64,000 nt of DNA from an uncultured Pseudomonadota bacterium (GTDB lineage: Bacteria; Pseudomonadota; Gammaproteobacteria; Burkholderiales; SG8-39): assembly GCA_903921325.1 (NCBI GenBank), contig CAIXPL010000013.1, forward strand, positions 43,414 to 107,413, read 5' to 3'. Within the stretch, counting starts at the first letter, position 1. Every line of letters starts with the position of its first letter. Shown one piece after another: positions 1 through 9,361 of this stretch. The translations under genes and the position numbers were made by a program. The notes beneath the pieces are model-generated. The model ran no database searches. It saw nothing but the letters and a program-made list of their open reading frames with translations, and was not told the origin of the DNA.

Positions 1-1
1 C

Positions 2-589
2 ACGCGGGTGTCGGCTGTGGAGACCACGAGTGGCACGAACTTTACCCCTGGTGATCTGCGCGCGACCGGTAACGCGCTCGACGCGGCGATCAACGGTCCA
101 GGCTTCTTTGCGGTCCAAGGCGCCGATGGCACCGAAGCCTATACGCGCAATGGCCAATTCCAGATCGGTGCCGATGGCACTTTGCAGACCAATAGCGGCC
201 TGCCCGTTGTGGGTGACGGTGGCCCACTTAGCGTTCCACCCGACCAGCAGGTGTCCATCGGTCGGGATGGTTCGGTGTCGGCGATTTCTCTGGCCGGCGG
301 GCGCAAGACCGTCATTCCGATCGGCAAACTGAAACTCGTCAATCCGGATACTGCCACGCTGACACGATCGACTGATGGCCTGTTTCGCACCGCCGGCGGC
401 AGTCCGGCACCCAGTGATCCGGCGGTTGTGGTCGCCCCCGAGCATGTCGAAGGGTCGAATGTGAATCCAATCGAATCGATGATCACCATGATCGAATTGG
501 CACGGCAGTTCGAGACCAACACCAAGCTGATGACCACGGCCGATGAGAATGCCAACAAGGCCGATCAACTGCTGTCGATCACCAATTAA
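2..589 (+). CDS. flgF: flagellar basal-body rod protein FlgF (5' truncated by window edge)
   Basis: This is the C-terminal part of FlgF, a proximal-rod component of the flagellar basal body. The reading frame is open to the first base of the window (codons for T-R-V precede the first possible GTG at 8), so the true start lies upstream. The visible 195 or so codons hold the FlgE/F/G core, including the segment NALDAAINGPGFFAVQ and the repeat-like YTRNGQFQIGADG, and end with the conserved coiled C-terminal D0 helix (ESMITMIELARQFETNTKLM). flgG follows after 39 bp in the same direction. The assignment as FlgF rather than FlgG rests on its position before an unmistakable flgG and its shorter form. 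Confidence 0.93.
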   Translation, partial: TRVSAVETTSGTNFTPGDLRATGNALDAAINGPGFFAVQGADGTEAYTRNGQFQIGADGTLQTNSGLPVVGDGGPLSVPPDQQVSIGRDGSVSAISLAGGRKTVIPIGKLKLVNPDTATLTRSTDGLFRTAGGSPAPSDPAVVVAPEHVEGSNVNPIESMITMIELARQFETNTKLMTTADENANKADQLLSITN

Positions 590-628
590 CTCCGATCACC
601 CCCAACAGTCACTCAAGGACCCAACATC

Positions 629-1411
629 ATGATGCGCTCCCTGTGGATAGCCAAGACCGGCCTGGACGCTCAACAGACCTCGCTCGATATCATCACCAAT
701 AATCTTGCCAACGTATCGACCAATGGCTTCAAGGCGCAGCGCGGGGTGTTTGAAGATCTGCTCTACGAAAACGTCCGTCAGCCAGGCGGTCAGTCGTCGC
801 AGCAAAGCACCTTGCCCACCGGGTTGCAGCTGGGCACCGGTGTCCGGCCGGTATCTTCGGGGCGCATTTTTACCCAGGGTGGCCTGCAGCAGACCGGCAA
901 CCCGTATGACATGGCAATCAGCGGTGCGGGCTTCTTTCAGGTCACCATGCCCGATGGCACGCTCGCCTATACCCGCGATGGATCGATGCATATTGATTCG
1001 ACGGGGCAGATTGTCAATGCGGTTGGCTTCCCCATGTCACCGGCACTGACGATTCCCTCGACCGCCACCAGCGTGACGATCGGGCAGGACGGCACGGTTA
1101 CCGCAACGATTGCGGGGCAGGCCAAGAACCAGACTCTGGGTACGGTGCAACTGGCCAATTTTGTCAATCCAGCCGGACTGCTTGCCATTGGTGGCAACTT
1201 GTTTACCGAAACCGGTGCCTCGGGCACGCCCGCGCCGAACAATCCGGGTACCAATGGCATGGGCACGCTCAACCAGGGGTATGTCGAGAGCTCCAATGTC
1301 AATGTGGTCGAAGAGATGGTCAACATGATTCAGACCCAGCGCTCGTACGAGATCAATTCCAAGGCGATCAGTACGTCCGACCAGATGCTGCAGAACCTGG
1401 CGCAGCTATGA
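629..1411 (+). CDS. flgG: flagellar distal rod protein FlgG
   Basis: FlgG builds the distal rod that crosses the periplasm. The 260-residue product has the usual length. It opens with [20 protein letters not shown] followed by the rod/hook N-terminal motif [19 protein letters not shown], has the central [16 protein letters not shown] segment, and closes with the D0 helix [27 protein letters not shown] ribosome site at 614-619 precedes the ATG at 629; a second ATG follows directly at 632. The stop codon overlaps the flgH start (ATGA), so the two are translationally coupled. Confidence 0.97.
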   Translation: MMRSLWIAKTGLDAQQTSLDIITNNLANVSTNGFKAQRGVFEDLLYENVRQPGGQSSQQSTLPTGLQLGTGVRPVSSGRIFTQGGLQQTGNPYDMAISGAGFFQVTMPDGTLAYTRDGSMHIDSTGQIVNAVGFPMSPALTIPSTATSVTIGQDGTVTATIAGQAKNQTLGTVQLANFVNPAGLLAIGGNLFTETGASGTPAPNNPGTNGMGTLNQGYVESSNVNVVEEMVNMIQTQRSYEINSKAISTSDQMLQNLAQL

Positions 1412-2109
1412 GGCTGCTCCGTTCAATCGCTGAATCGGGTCGGACAGTGCGGCTCGCCGCGAGCGGAATCAGCTTGATTCTGGCTGGGTGCGTGTCCGGT
1501 GGCCAGGTCGAGATGCATCACCCAATGACCGCACGGCCGACCCCCATTGCGCAGGCCGCTGAGCCCGTCGATGGCGCCATTTTTGTGGGTACTAATCAGT
1601 ATCGACCACTGTTTGAAGACAGGCGGCCGCGCTGGGTGGGTGACACCATCGTGATCAATATCAATGAAGCGCTCAATGCGAGCCAGACGTCGGCATCCAG
1701 CGCCGAGCGCAACTCCAGCATGGCGATGGGCATTCCGCTGATCCAGGGCTTGCTCGGCAAGTCCTTTCAGGGTGCCGCTGTAACAGGCAGCGATGACAGC
1801 AAGCTCGCCAGTACGGGTGCAACCTCGAACGCCAATGTATTCACCGGCACGATGACAGTCACCGTGATTGATGTATTGAGTAATGGCAACCTGATGGTGT
1901 CCGGCGAGCGCCAGATCGGCATCAACCACAACGCGGAATTTGTCCGGTTCTCAGGCGTGGTGAATCCCGCCTCGATCCAGGTGGGCAACCAGGTCAGCTC
2001 GACGCAGGTGGCCGATGTGCGTCTGGAATATGTCGGCCGAGGCTATATCGACTCGGCTCAGGCGATGCCCTGGCTGCAGCGCGTCTTCATGAGCGTGGCG
2101 CCGTTCTGA
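1408..2109 (+). CDS. flgH: flagellar L-ring lipoprotein FlgH
   Basis: FlgH forms the L ring in the outer membrane. The 233-residue product has a lipoprotein signal peptide ending in the lipobox LAGC, so Cys28 would be the lipidated residue. The body carries family motifs such as [19 protein letters not shown] near residue 70 and a C-terminal [21 protein letters not shown] segment. The ATG overlaps the flgG stop by four bases, and the gene is followed immediately by flgI. Confidence 0.96.
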   Translation: MRLLRSIAESGRTVRLAASGISLILAGCVSGGQVEMHHPMTARPTPIAQAAEPVDGAIFVGTNQYRPLFEDRRPRWVGDTIVININEALNASQTSASSAERNSSMAMGIPLIQGLLGKSFQGAAVTGSDDSKLASTGATSNANVFTGTMTVTVIDVLSNGNLMVSGERQIGINHNAEFVRFSGVVNPASIQVGNQVSSTQVADVRLEYVGRGYIDSAQAMPWLQRVFMSVAPF

Positions 2110-2123
2110 TGGAGACACACTTC

Positions 2124-3227
2124 ATGCACATGTTTCGTCGCGCGACATTGTTCATCTGTGCGCTGGCCCTCGTTGTCAGCTCGGCCCGCGCGGACCGGTT
2201 GCGTGATCTTGCTTCCATTCAGGGTGTGCGTAGCAATCAGTTGATTGGCTACGGCCTAGTCGTCGGACTGGATGGTAGTGGCGATCAGACCACGCAGACG
2301 CCGTTTACCACGCAGAGTCTCAGCAATATGTTGCAGCAGATGGGCATCGTTTTGCCGTCTGGCGGAACAATGCAATTGCGCAACGTGGCCTCGGTTATGG
2401 TCACGGCCAGTCTGCCTGCCTTTGCACGACCGGGCCAATTGCTTGATGTTACGGTGTCCTCGCTCGGTAATGCCAAGAGCCTCAAAGGTGGCACCTTGCT
2501 GCTCACCCCCTTGCGCGGCGCTGATGGTCAAATCTATGCCATGGCGCAGGGGAACGTCGCGATCAGTGGCGCAGGCGCAGCGGCGGCTGGCTCGCAGGTA
2601 ACGATCAATCACCTTAGTGCAGGGCGAATTCCCGATGGTGCCACCGTTGAACGCGCGGTGAAGAGCCCGTTGATGCAAGGTGACACGGTGAGCTTTGAAC
2701 TGGGTCAGGGTGATTTCACCACGGCACGGCGGGTCGCCGAGGCGATCAATCTCGAGATCGGTCAACCGGTGGCGCAAGCGCTGGATGCACGTGTCATTTC
2801 AGTGCGGGCGCCAGTCGATCCGAGCGAGCGGACTGGCTTTCTGTCGCGCGTGGAAAACGTCAACGTGGCCACCGCGGTGCCCAGTGCGCGGGTGATCATC
2901 AACGCGCGCACTGGCTCGGTCGTGATGAATCAGATGGTGTCCATTGATCCGTGTGCGGTGGCACACGGCAACCTTGCAGTCACCGTGAACATGACCCCGT
3001 CGGTCAGTCAGCCCAATGCATTTGCGCAAGGCTCGACCGTAAAGACCAATAAAGCCGATATCACCATCCGCCAGGACGGCGGGCAGCTGTCGTTGATGAA
3101 TGCCCCCAAACTCGACGATGTCGTCAAAGCCCTCAATGCGCTGGGCGCCACGCCGCAGGACCTGCTCGCAATCCTGCAGGCAATGAAGTCGGCTGGCGCG
3201 CTCAAAGCGGAGTTGGAGATCATCTGA
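2124..3227 (+). CDS. flgI: flagellar P-ring protein FlgI
   Basis: FlgI assembles the periplasmic P ring around the rod. The body begins DRLRDLASIQGVRSNQLIGY, with the standard GYGLVVGLDGSGDQT motif, and ends DDVVKALNALGATPQDLLAI. I place the start at the ATG at 2124, because GGAG at 2111-2114 lies nine bases upstream. An earlier in-frame ATG at 2109 overlaps the flgH stop but has no ribosome site. The product from 2124 is 367 residues, with a Sec signal peptide ending at about SARA. The stop overlaps flgJ (TGATG). Confidence 0.95.
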   Translation: MHMFRRATLFICALALVVSSARADRLRDLASIQGVRSNQLIGYGLVVGLDGSGDQTTQTPFTTQSLSNMLQQMGIVLPSGGTMQLRNVASVMVTASLPAFARPGQLLDVTVSSLGNAKSLKGGTLLLTPLRGADGQIYAMAQGNVAISGAGAAAAGSQVTINHLSAGRIPDGATVERAVKSPLMQGDTVSFELGQGDFTTARRVAEAINLEIGQPVAQALDARVISVRAPVDPSERTGFLSRVENVNVATAVPSARVIINARTGSVVMNQMVSIDPCAVAHGNLAVTVNMTPSVSQPNAFAQGSTVKTNKADITIRQDGGQLSLMNAPKLDDVVKALNALGATPQDLLAILQAMKSAGALKAELEII

Positions 3228-4474
3228 TGCCGATCAACATTGCCAGTGTCAATGCCAACGTCAATACCGGCGGCGTCGCGCTCGACGCCCATTCGCTCGA
3301 TTCATTGCGCTATGCCGCGCATGTCGATCCCAACAAGGCATTGCTGGGCGCCTCGAAGCAGTTCGAGGCGGTGTTCATGCAAATGGTATTGAAGAGCATG
3401 CGGGCGACGGTGCCGCAAGGCGGGTTGCTTGGTGGCAACAGCACACAGATGTACAGCCAGATGTTTGACAGCCAGCTGTCGCAGACTCTCGCCAATCGCG
3501 GCGTCGGGCTCGGTGACATGCTGGCGACGGCGCTGGGTCGGCTGCAAGCGGCGCAATCGAGCGGTACGGCGAGCGCGGATGCTGAAGCAAATGACAGCGG
3601 ATCAACGACTGCGACCGGCCTCGCCAATCCGCTCGGTGCGCTCAATGGCACCGCCAGCGCGCTCAATGCGCGCGTCGGCAGCAAGTTGTCGGGGCAGGGG
3701 GGGCGTCCCAGTGTCGCCCCAGGGGTCAGTCTGTCACCGTCGCTTGGCCAGAACTTGCCATTGGCCTCGAGCGCGGCGCGGTTTCTACCCTTGTTGCAAT
3801 CGGCCTATGGCGGCGGAATGGTGCCCCGGGCGACCTGGCCGAGCGCCAATAACGTGAAGTCAGCTTTCAGGTCCGCGCCAACCGCCGCGGAGGCGGTGTC
3901 ACCGGATCAGGGCACACAGCCGGCCAGTGGATCGCTCGATCCGGCTGCAGGTGGCGCAACGGGTGGAACAGCGGGCAGCGCACCACAGGCTTTCGTCAAT
4001 CAGATGATGCCCTACGCGCGGGCGGCCGCGGCCAGCACCGGCATTCCGGCGCAATACATCGTCGGCCAGGCCGCCCTGGAATCGGGTTGGGGCAGGCGAC
4101 AGATCATCGGGGCCGATGGCACCCAGAGCTACAACCTGTTCGGTGTCAAAGCCGGTCCTGACTGGAACGGGCCGACAGTCAACGTCGCTACCACCGAATA
4201 CGTCAGCGGCGAGCCACAAAAGTCTGTGCAAACCTTTCGTGCCTACTCGTCCTACGCGCAGAGCTTTAATGACTACGCTCAACTGATTGCCAACAGTCCG
4301 CGCTATAGCACGGTGGTGGCCAGCGCGATGCGCGGCAATGGGGCAGCAGGATTCGCCGAGAGCTTGCAGCGATCGGGGTATGCCACTGACCCCCACTACG
4401 CGGCCAAACTCACCCAGGTGATCGGCCAGACCCTGCGCATGGTGAACACGCCCAACCGCTCTGCGAACACATGA
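3227..4474 (+). CDS. flgJ: FlgJ: rod-assembly chaperone fused to peptidoglycan hydrolase
   Basis: FlgJ caps the growing rod and opens the peptidoglycan. Residues of roughly 30-105 are the rod-binding domain (KQFEAVFMQMVLKSMRA). Residues of about 250-400 are a glucosaminidase/muramidase domain, with the catalytic Glu285 in QAALESGWG and the downstream SYNLFGVKAG motif. Between them is a linker of about 145 residues rich in Gly, Ala, Ser and Pro. At 415 residues the protein is about a hundred longer than the enterobacterial form, essentially because of that linker. It overlaps flgI by one base and ends the flgFGHIJ run. Confidence 0.95.
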   Translation: MPINIASVNANVNTGGVALDAHSLDSLRYAAHVDPNKALLGASKQFEAVFMQMVLKSMRATVPQGGLLGGNSTQMYSQMFDSQLSQTLANRGVGLGDMLATALGRLQAAQSSGTASADAEANDSGSTTATGLANPLGALNGTASALNARVGSKLSGQGGRPSVAPGVSLSPSLGQNLPLASSAARFLPLLQSAYGGGMVPRATWPSANNVKSAFRSAPTAAEAVSPDQGTQPASGSLDPAAGGATGGTAGSAPQAFVNQMMPYARAAAASTGIPAQYIVGQAALESGWGRRQIIGADGTQSYNLFGVKAGPDWNGPTVNVATTEYVSGEPQKSVQTFRAYSSYAQSFNDYAQLIANSPRYSTVVASAMRGNGAAGFAESLQRSGYATDPHYAAKLTQVIGQTLRMVNTPNRSANT

Positions 4475-4548
4475 ATTCTGTAAAGGGAATTATTCACGAT
4501 TGACCGGCGATTGCTGCAGCAATGCAGGGCTTGGATGCCAGCGATGGC

Positions 4549-4575
4549 TCAGGAATTGACGCGAGCAGCCGATTA
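4549..4575 (+). promoter_or_regulatory. candidate sigma-28 (FliA) promoter for flgKL
   Basis: GCCGATTA at 4568-4575 matches seven of eight bases of the FliA -10 element GCCGATAA. TCAGGAAT sits eleven bases upstream at 4549-4556 as a weaker -35. The element lies 29 bp before the flgK start, in the only gap of the flagellar block. Late flagellar genes such as flgK are commonly FliA-dependent, so position and motif agree. The -35 match is only moderate. Confidence 0.5.
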
Positions 4576-4603
4576 CCTAGGTGCGTAGCTGGAGCAAAAA
4601 AGC

Positions 4604-6490
4604 ATGGAATCTCTGACATCCCTTGGTCTGACCGGGCTCAACGCGGCTCAACTTGGTCTGGCGACCATCGGCAATAACATCACGAACGCGAACACGCCGG
4701 GCTATTCGCGCGAGCAGGTGGCGCAGCTCGAGCAGACGCCGAACTATACCGACGGCCTTTATGTCGGCGGCGGTGTGCAAGTGACCGGCATCGTGCGGCA
4801 ATACAGCGCATTCGCGGCGGCGCAGACAAGAGGCATGCAAAGCCAGCTATCGCAGAGCCAGCTCGTGTCAGCACAGATCAACCAGATTGGCACTGTCATC
4901 GGCAATGAGACCACTGGTATTGCCCCGGCAATCAACCAGATGTTCAGTGCATTGCAAAACCTGTCGGCGAACCCGGCCGACGCTGCCACCCGCGCGACGG
5001 TCTTGTCGAACGCAGCGGGACTCGCGCAAACCTTCCAGGCGGCGGGGGCCCAACTGGGTGTCATGCAGACCAATCTCAATGGTTCATTGACTGCAGCGGC
5101 GGCACAGGTGACCACCTATGCTGCACAGATCGCCGCGCTCAACACCCAGATCTCTGCAACCGATAGCAGTGGAAACCCCGATGTCAAGCTGATGGATCAG
5201 CGAGATACCGCATTGGACAATCTGTCCAAGCTGGTGCAGATCAATGTCATCGCTCAATCCGGCGCGCAGGTCAATGTCTATATGGGAGCGGGTCAACCGC
5301 TGGTGCTGGGAGCCAACGCATTCACATTGTCCACACAGGCTGATCCGACCTTGCCGATCAACCAGCAGCTTGTGCTCAGTGGCGGCGGCGGCGGTGGAAC
5401 TGCCATCACCGCGAGCGACGTAGGTGCCGGATCGCTCGGTGCAACACTGGCCGTGCGTGAAGGCACGCTGGCGAGCACCCAGGGCGCGCTGGGGCGAATT
5501 GCAACGGTGCTTGCCACTGCGCTCAATCAGCAGCAGGCCCTCGGTGTTGATGTGAAAGGACAGTCCGGACAGCCGCTTTTCTCGCTGAATGCACCCAGTG
5601 TGGTGCACAATTCTCTCAACGTCGGGGTCGCCACGGTCGCGGCCAGCATCAGCAACGCCAATGCATTGACTGGCAGCGACTATACCGTCAGCTATACCGG
5701 CACCCAATACGTCGTGAAGCGATTGGCGGATTCGCAGGCGACAACCTTCAGTTCGTTGCCGCAAACGGTTGATGGTGTGACCATAGCTATCGCCGGTACA
5801 CCGAGTGCCGGTGATAGTTATCTGATTCAGCCGACTAGCGACGCGCTCACCGGATTTTCCATCGCGCTCAGCGATCCGAGTCAATTGGCGGCAGCCGGTC
5901 CGGTTCTTGCCACAACGAATTCGAGCAATACCGGTTCGCTGCGGGCGACTCAGCCGACAGTGAGCGGGTACCCCGCCAGCGCCAATCTGACCCGGCCGGT
6001 GACCATCACCTTTACCAGTCCGACCACCTATAGCGTGAGCGGTACCGGAACCGGCAACCCGACCGGACTGAGCTACACGGCCGGACAAACACTCACCTAT
6101 AACGGCTGGTCACTGCAACTGAATGGAACGCCCGCGGCAGGCGACAGTCTGATGGTCACGGCGAACGGTACACCCTCCGGTGATAGCCGCAACGCAAGCG
6201 CCCTGGCAGGATTGTCAACGGCGCAATTGGTAAACGGCAGCACACTATCCGGGGCGTTGAGCAGTCTCATAGCAACCAACGGTACGGCCGAGCAGGACGC
6301 CAATGCCAATGTATCTCTGCAGCAGAGCATGCTCACCGAGGCACAAAATCAGCAGCAGAGTATCTCGGGGGTCAATCTGGATGAGGAAGCGTCAAATCTC
6401 CTCAACATGCAAACCGCCTATCAGGCTTCATCCAAATACATTCAAGTGGTCAGCACCCTACTTCAGAATCTGATGAACGCGTTGGGTTGA
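4604..6490 (+). CDS. flgK: flagellar hook-associated protein 1 FlgK
   Basis: FlgK forms the hook-filament junction with FlgL. The 628-residue product starts with the typical LGLTGLNAAQLGLATIGNNI and NITNANTPGYSREQV motif. It ends with the D0 helix, including GVNLDEEASNLLNMQTAYQA and YIQVVSTLLQNLMNAL. The central part is Thr/Ser/Gly-rich and variable, as usual for exposed domains of this family. A CTGGAG site about eleven bases upstream supports the ATG at 4604. A 129-bp gap separates it from flgJ, and flgL follows after 29 bp. Confidence 0.96.
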   Translation: MESLTSLGLTGLNAAQLGLATIGNNITNANTPGYSREQVAQLEQTPNYTDGLYVGGGVQVTGIVRQYSAFAAAQTRGMQSQLSQSQLVSAQINQIGTVIGNETTGIAPAINQMFSALQNLSANPADAATRATVLSNAAGLAQTFQAAGAQLGVMQTNLNGSLTAAAAQVTTYAAQIAALNTQISATDSSGNPDVKLMDQRDTALDNLSKLVQINVIAQSGAQVNVYMGAGQPLVLGANAFTLSTQADPTLPINQQLVLSGGGGGGTAITASDVGAGSLGATLAVREGTLASTQGALGRIATVLATALNQQQALGVDVKGQSGQPLFSLNAPSVVHNSLNVGVATVAASISNANALTGSDYTVSYTGTQYVVKRLADSQATTFSSLPQTVDGVTIAIAGTPSAGDSYLIQPTSDALTGFSIALSDPSQLAAAGPVLATTNSSNTGSLRATQPTVSGYPASANLTRPVTITFTSPTTYSVSGTGTGNPTGLSYTAGQTLTYNGWSLQLNGTPAAGDSLMVTANGTPSGDSRNASALAGLSTAQLVNGSTLSGALSSLIATNGTAEQDANANVSLQQSMLTEAQNQQQSISGVNLDEEASNLLNMQTAYQASSKYIQVVSTLLQNLMNALG

Positions 6491-6519
6491 ACCGACCGAT
6501 CGATAGCAGGAGCATAAGC

Positions 6520-7731
6520 ATGCGTATCAGTACTTCCATGATTCAGCAGACCGGCGCCGGATCGCTGACCAGCACCCAGTCGAACATGTATCAACTGCAA
6601 CAGGAACTGGCGACCGGACGCTCCATGCTAAGTGCCGGTGACAATCCGATGGCTGCTGGCCAGGCCATCACGGTGGGGGCGGCTCAGGCACAGAACAATG
6701 GGTTCACCAGTGTGCAGACCAGTGCCTACAATCACCTCTCACTGGTCGGTGGTGCGGTAAGCAGCGTGCAAAACCTGTTGCAGTCGGCCCGTCAGTTGAT
6801 TGTGCAGGCGGGCAACACGTCGCTGAGCGGGGCCGACCGCAATTCGATCGCCACCAGCCTGCAATCGGATTATCAGCAGTTGCTGGGGCTCGCCAACTCC
6901 ACCGATGGCAATGGCCAGTATCTGTTTGGCGGATTCAACACCACCAGCCAACCGTTTACCGGCACCCCCAGCGGGGCGACTTACCATGGCGATCAAGGCC
7001 AACAGCAGGTTCAAGTCACCACCGGGCGAATGATGAGCATCGGTGTGAGCGGTGCCGAGCTGTTTCAGAATGTGTCCACCGGCAACGGCACGTTTGTCAC
7101 CGGTGTCGGGGCGTCTAACACAGGGTCTGGCGTAATCGACACGGGCACAGTGAGCAACTACGCACAACTGACCGGCGACACCTATTCAATTCAATTCAGC
7201 CAGAGCGGCGGCAAGCTGCAATACAGCGTGCACGATCAGACCACCAATACGACCGTGGTACCAGCCACCAATTATGTGGCCAATGCCGAGATATCTTTTG
7301 ACGGTTTGGGAGTGAACATTTCCGGTACGCCGGCAGCCGGTGACACGTTCAGTGTGGCACCGAGCAGCAAACAGGACATGTTCAGCGGCATCCAGTCGGC
7401 CATTTCGCTATTGACTGCGCCGCAGGCAGGTCCGGCTTCTACCGCGGCCTTTACCACCGGCATTGGCAACAGTCTCAAGTACATGGACAATGCCTTGAAT
7501 AATGTGCTGACCCAACAGTCAACCATCGGTGTCAACCTGCAGGAATTGAGTGCGCTCAAGACTTCGACCGCGACGACCGGTGCCACATTGAGTTCAACGC
7601 TATCCGGTCTGGTGGATGCGAATTACGCACAGACCGTGTCGCAGTATGTGGCGGCGCAGACGGCGTACCAGGCGGCGCAGGATTCGTATGCAAAGATCGC
7701 CCAGATGTCGCTGTTCAGTGTCATCGGGTGA
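6520..7731 (+). CDS. flgL: flagellar hook-associated protein 3 FlgL
   Basis: FlgL is the second hook-filament junction protein and is flagellin-like at both ends. The product is 403 residues from the ATG at 6520 (MRISTSMIQQTGAGSLTSTQ), which has an AGCAGGAG ribosome site at 6505-6512. An in-frame TTG at 6487 would only add an untypical leader overlapping the flgK stop. The N-terminal helix is followed by QQELATGRSMLSAGDNPMAA, and the C-terminus reads YAQTVSQYVAAQTAYQAAQD, both typical. The gene ends the flagellar block, and transcription meets the two-component genes head-on. Confidence 0.95.
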   Translation: MRISTSMIQQTGAGSLTSTQSNMYQLQQELATGRSMLSAGDNPMAAGQAITVGAAQAQNNGFTSVQTSAYNHLSLVGGAVSSVQNLLQSARQLIVQAGNTSLSGADRNSIATSLQSDYQQLLGLANSTDGNGQYLFGGFNTTSQPFTGTPSGATYHGDQGQQQVQVTTGRMMSIGVSGAELFQNVSTGNGTFVTGVGASNTGSGVIDTGTVSNYAQLTGDTYSIQFSQSGGKLQYSVHDQTTNTTVVPATNYVANAEISFDGLGVNISGTPAAGDTFSVAPSSKQDMFSGIQSAISLLTAPQAGPASTAAFTTGIGNSLKYMDNALNNVLTQQSTIGVNLQELSALKTSTATTGATLSSTLSGLVDANYAQTVSQYVAAQTAYQAAQDSYAKIAQMSLFSVIG

Positions 7732-7748
7732 GGCACGCGGGGCAATCT

Positions 7749-7784
7749 CGGCCCGCGCTTCGGCCCGCGCTTCGGCACGCGCCA
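7749..7784. repeat. three 12-bp tandem units after flgL
   Basis: Units at 7749-7760 and 7761-7772 are identical (CGGCCCGCGCTT). A third at 7773-7784 is diverged (CGGCACGCGCCA). They fill part of the 114-bp convergent gap between flgL and the response regulator. No terminator-like hairpin with a T-tract is apparent here. Confidence 0.7.
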
Positions 7785-7845
7785 GGTATGTAGAACCCGC
7801 GTGTTAGCGCGCACGATGCGATCCCATTGGGCTCGTCGATGCGCT

Positions 7846-8484
7846 CTAACCGATCTCAACCAGCTCGTGCCTGATCGCATAGTGGGTCAGTTCCGCATTG
7901 GAACTGACACCCATTTTTTCCAGAATGCGTCCGCGATACACCGATACGGTCTTTGGGCTCAGGGCCAGCTTGTCAGCAATGTCTGACAGTTTGCGGCCGC
8001 GTGCGATCATCTTGAGCACCTGAAATTCACGATCCGACAATTCTCGGTGCGGTGTTGCCGAGCGGTCACAACCGAGTGTTTCGGCAAGCGCTTCGGCGGT
8101 CTCGGCGCTGATGTACTTGCGACCGGTTGCGACCGTGCGCACGGCCTCGACAATGCGCTCAGGTGCGGTGAGTTTGCTGACATAGCCACGCGCTCCGGCC
8201 TTCAGTGCGCGCACCGCATACTGATCCTCCGGGTAGCTCGACAGGATGAGTATGGCAAGGCGTGGGTACTCCTCACGCAATGCCTTGGTCACTTCAATGC
8301 CATTCTTTCCTGGAAGCTGCAAGTCAAGGACCAGGACGTCGCAGGAGACATCACGCAGGCGGCGACGAATCTCGGGATAATCGGCGGCTTCACCGATCAC
8401 CTCCATATCGTCTTCTGAATCAATGATCTGGCGGACACCGCGGCGCACGATGGCATGATCATCGGCGACCAGAATGCGGATCAT
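7846..8484 (-). CDS. NarL/FixJ-family response regulator
   Basis: A 213-residue cytoplasmic DNA-binding response regulator. The receiver domain occupies about residues 1-120, with acidic residues in ILVADDHAIVRRG and the phosphoacceptor Asp54 in VLVLDLQLPGKNG. A LuxR-type helix-turn-helix occupies about residues 145-210 (LSDREFQVLKMIARGRKLSD, LSPKTVSVYRGRILEKM). The start chosen is the ATG at 8484 (MIRILVADD), which overlaps the stop of the upstream kinase gene (ATGA). An upstream extension to 8568 would run through the kinase coding sequence. It lies next to the flagellar genes, but no target can be read from the sequence. Confidence 0.92.
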   Translation of the reverse strand: MIRILVADDHAIVRRGVRQIIDSEDDMEVIGEAADYPEIRRRLRDVSCDVLVLDLQLPGKNGIEVTKALREEYPRLAILILSSYPEDQYAVRALKAGARGYVSKLTAPERIVEAVRTVATGRKYISAETAEALAETLGCDRSATPHRELSDREFQVLKMIARGRKLSDIADKLALSPKTVSVYRGRILEKMGVSSNAELTHYAIRHELVEIG

Positions 8485-9209
8485 GCTGCGATGTCCGCAA
8501 TCCGCCTGAGCGGTATCTGCAACATGACCGTGGTGCCTGATCCGCAGCGCGAATCGATCTCGACCCATCCGCCAAAGCTGCGTGCGCGCTCGCGCATTCC
8601 AACGACACCGAGTCGGCTACTGGTCTCAAGGGTGCGCGGATCAAACCCCTTGCCGTTATCGGTTATCTCCAGAGTGAGGGAGCCACCATCGCGAAATAGC
8701 TGTATATCGACTCGGGTGGCCCGGGCATGCCGTGCGACATTGGCAAGGGCCTCCTGACACACCCGATAAACCGTGAGGCCTTGACCACTTGGGACATCAA
8801 GGTGTTCGCGATTGCAGGAAAAGTTCGCCTTGATGTGGTGGCGATGTTCGAATTCGCCCACTTCCCAGCGCAGTGCGCCCACGATACCGCGATCAAGAAC
8901 CGCCGGGCGCATCGCGCGAATCATGCGATCGGCCGATTCCATCGTTTGATCGAGAACACTCTCGATCTCGGCGATTGCCGATTGCAGGCCACTGGCGTGG
9001 GCCTGTGGGCGCAGGGCCACCAGCATCAGCTTCATCGCGCTGAGTGATCCACCGATTTCATCATGCAGTTCGCGCGCAAGGCTGGTCCGTTCTTCCTCGC
9101 GGGCACGATCAATGTCACGACTCACCGCCCCTTGTGCATCGCCGCTGGCGAGGCTTGATCGGGTGTCGGTGTCCGGAGGAGCACTAATAGCGTGAGGCAG
9201 GCCATCCAT
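8481..9209 (-). CDS. soluble sensor histidine kinase (HisKA_3 type)
   Basis: The 242-residue product is the cognate kinase of the overlapping response regulator. The dimerisation and phosphoacceptor box is ERTSLARELHDEIGGSLS with His49. The HATPase domain follows, with the N-box QEALANVARHARATRVDI, the G1 box ITDNGKGFD, and LGVVGMRERARSFGG near the end. There is no transmembrane segment and no recognisable sensory domain; the first 35 or so residues are short and polar. The input is therefore either cytoplasmic or supplied by another protein. The pair is expressed from the 152-bp gap shared with recR. Confidence 0.9.
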   Translation of the reverse strand: MDGLPHAISAPPDTDTRSSLASGDAQGAVSRDIDRAREEERTSLARELHDEIGGSLSAMKLMLVALRPQAHASGLQSAIAEIESVLDQTMESADRMIRAMRPAVLDRGIVGALRWEVGEFEHRHHIKANFSCNREHLDVPSGQGLTVYRVCQEALANVARHARATRVDIQLFRDGGSLTLEITDNGKGFDPRTLETSSRLGVVGMRERARSFGGWVEIDSRCGSGTTVMLQIPLRRIADIAA

Positions 9210-9361
9210 GATGCGTGATCGATCAGTTCAAAGGCTCGAACACGCAAACGGTGTCGCTCCTATTACATTCCGTAACAATGCTAGCACTGTGACATTTATG
9301 CGCAAGCGAGGCGGCAGCCAATGTGTTCAATAGTAGGCAGTCTTGCGATCGATCAACGAGT

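Noticed and set aside
5084..6088. A 334-codon minus-strand frame inside flgK
   Set aside because: It lies antisense to a well-supported flagellar gene and shows no family motif.
9240..9330. Promoter boxes for the two-component operon
   Set aside because: Several weak TTG- and TA-rich hexamers occur, but none gives a convincing spaced pair.
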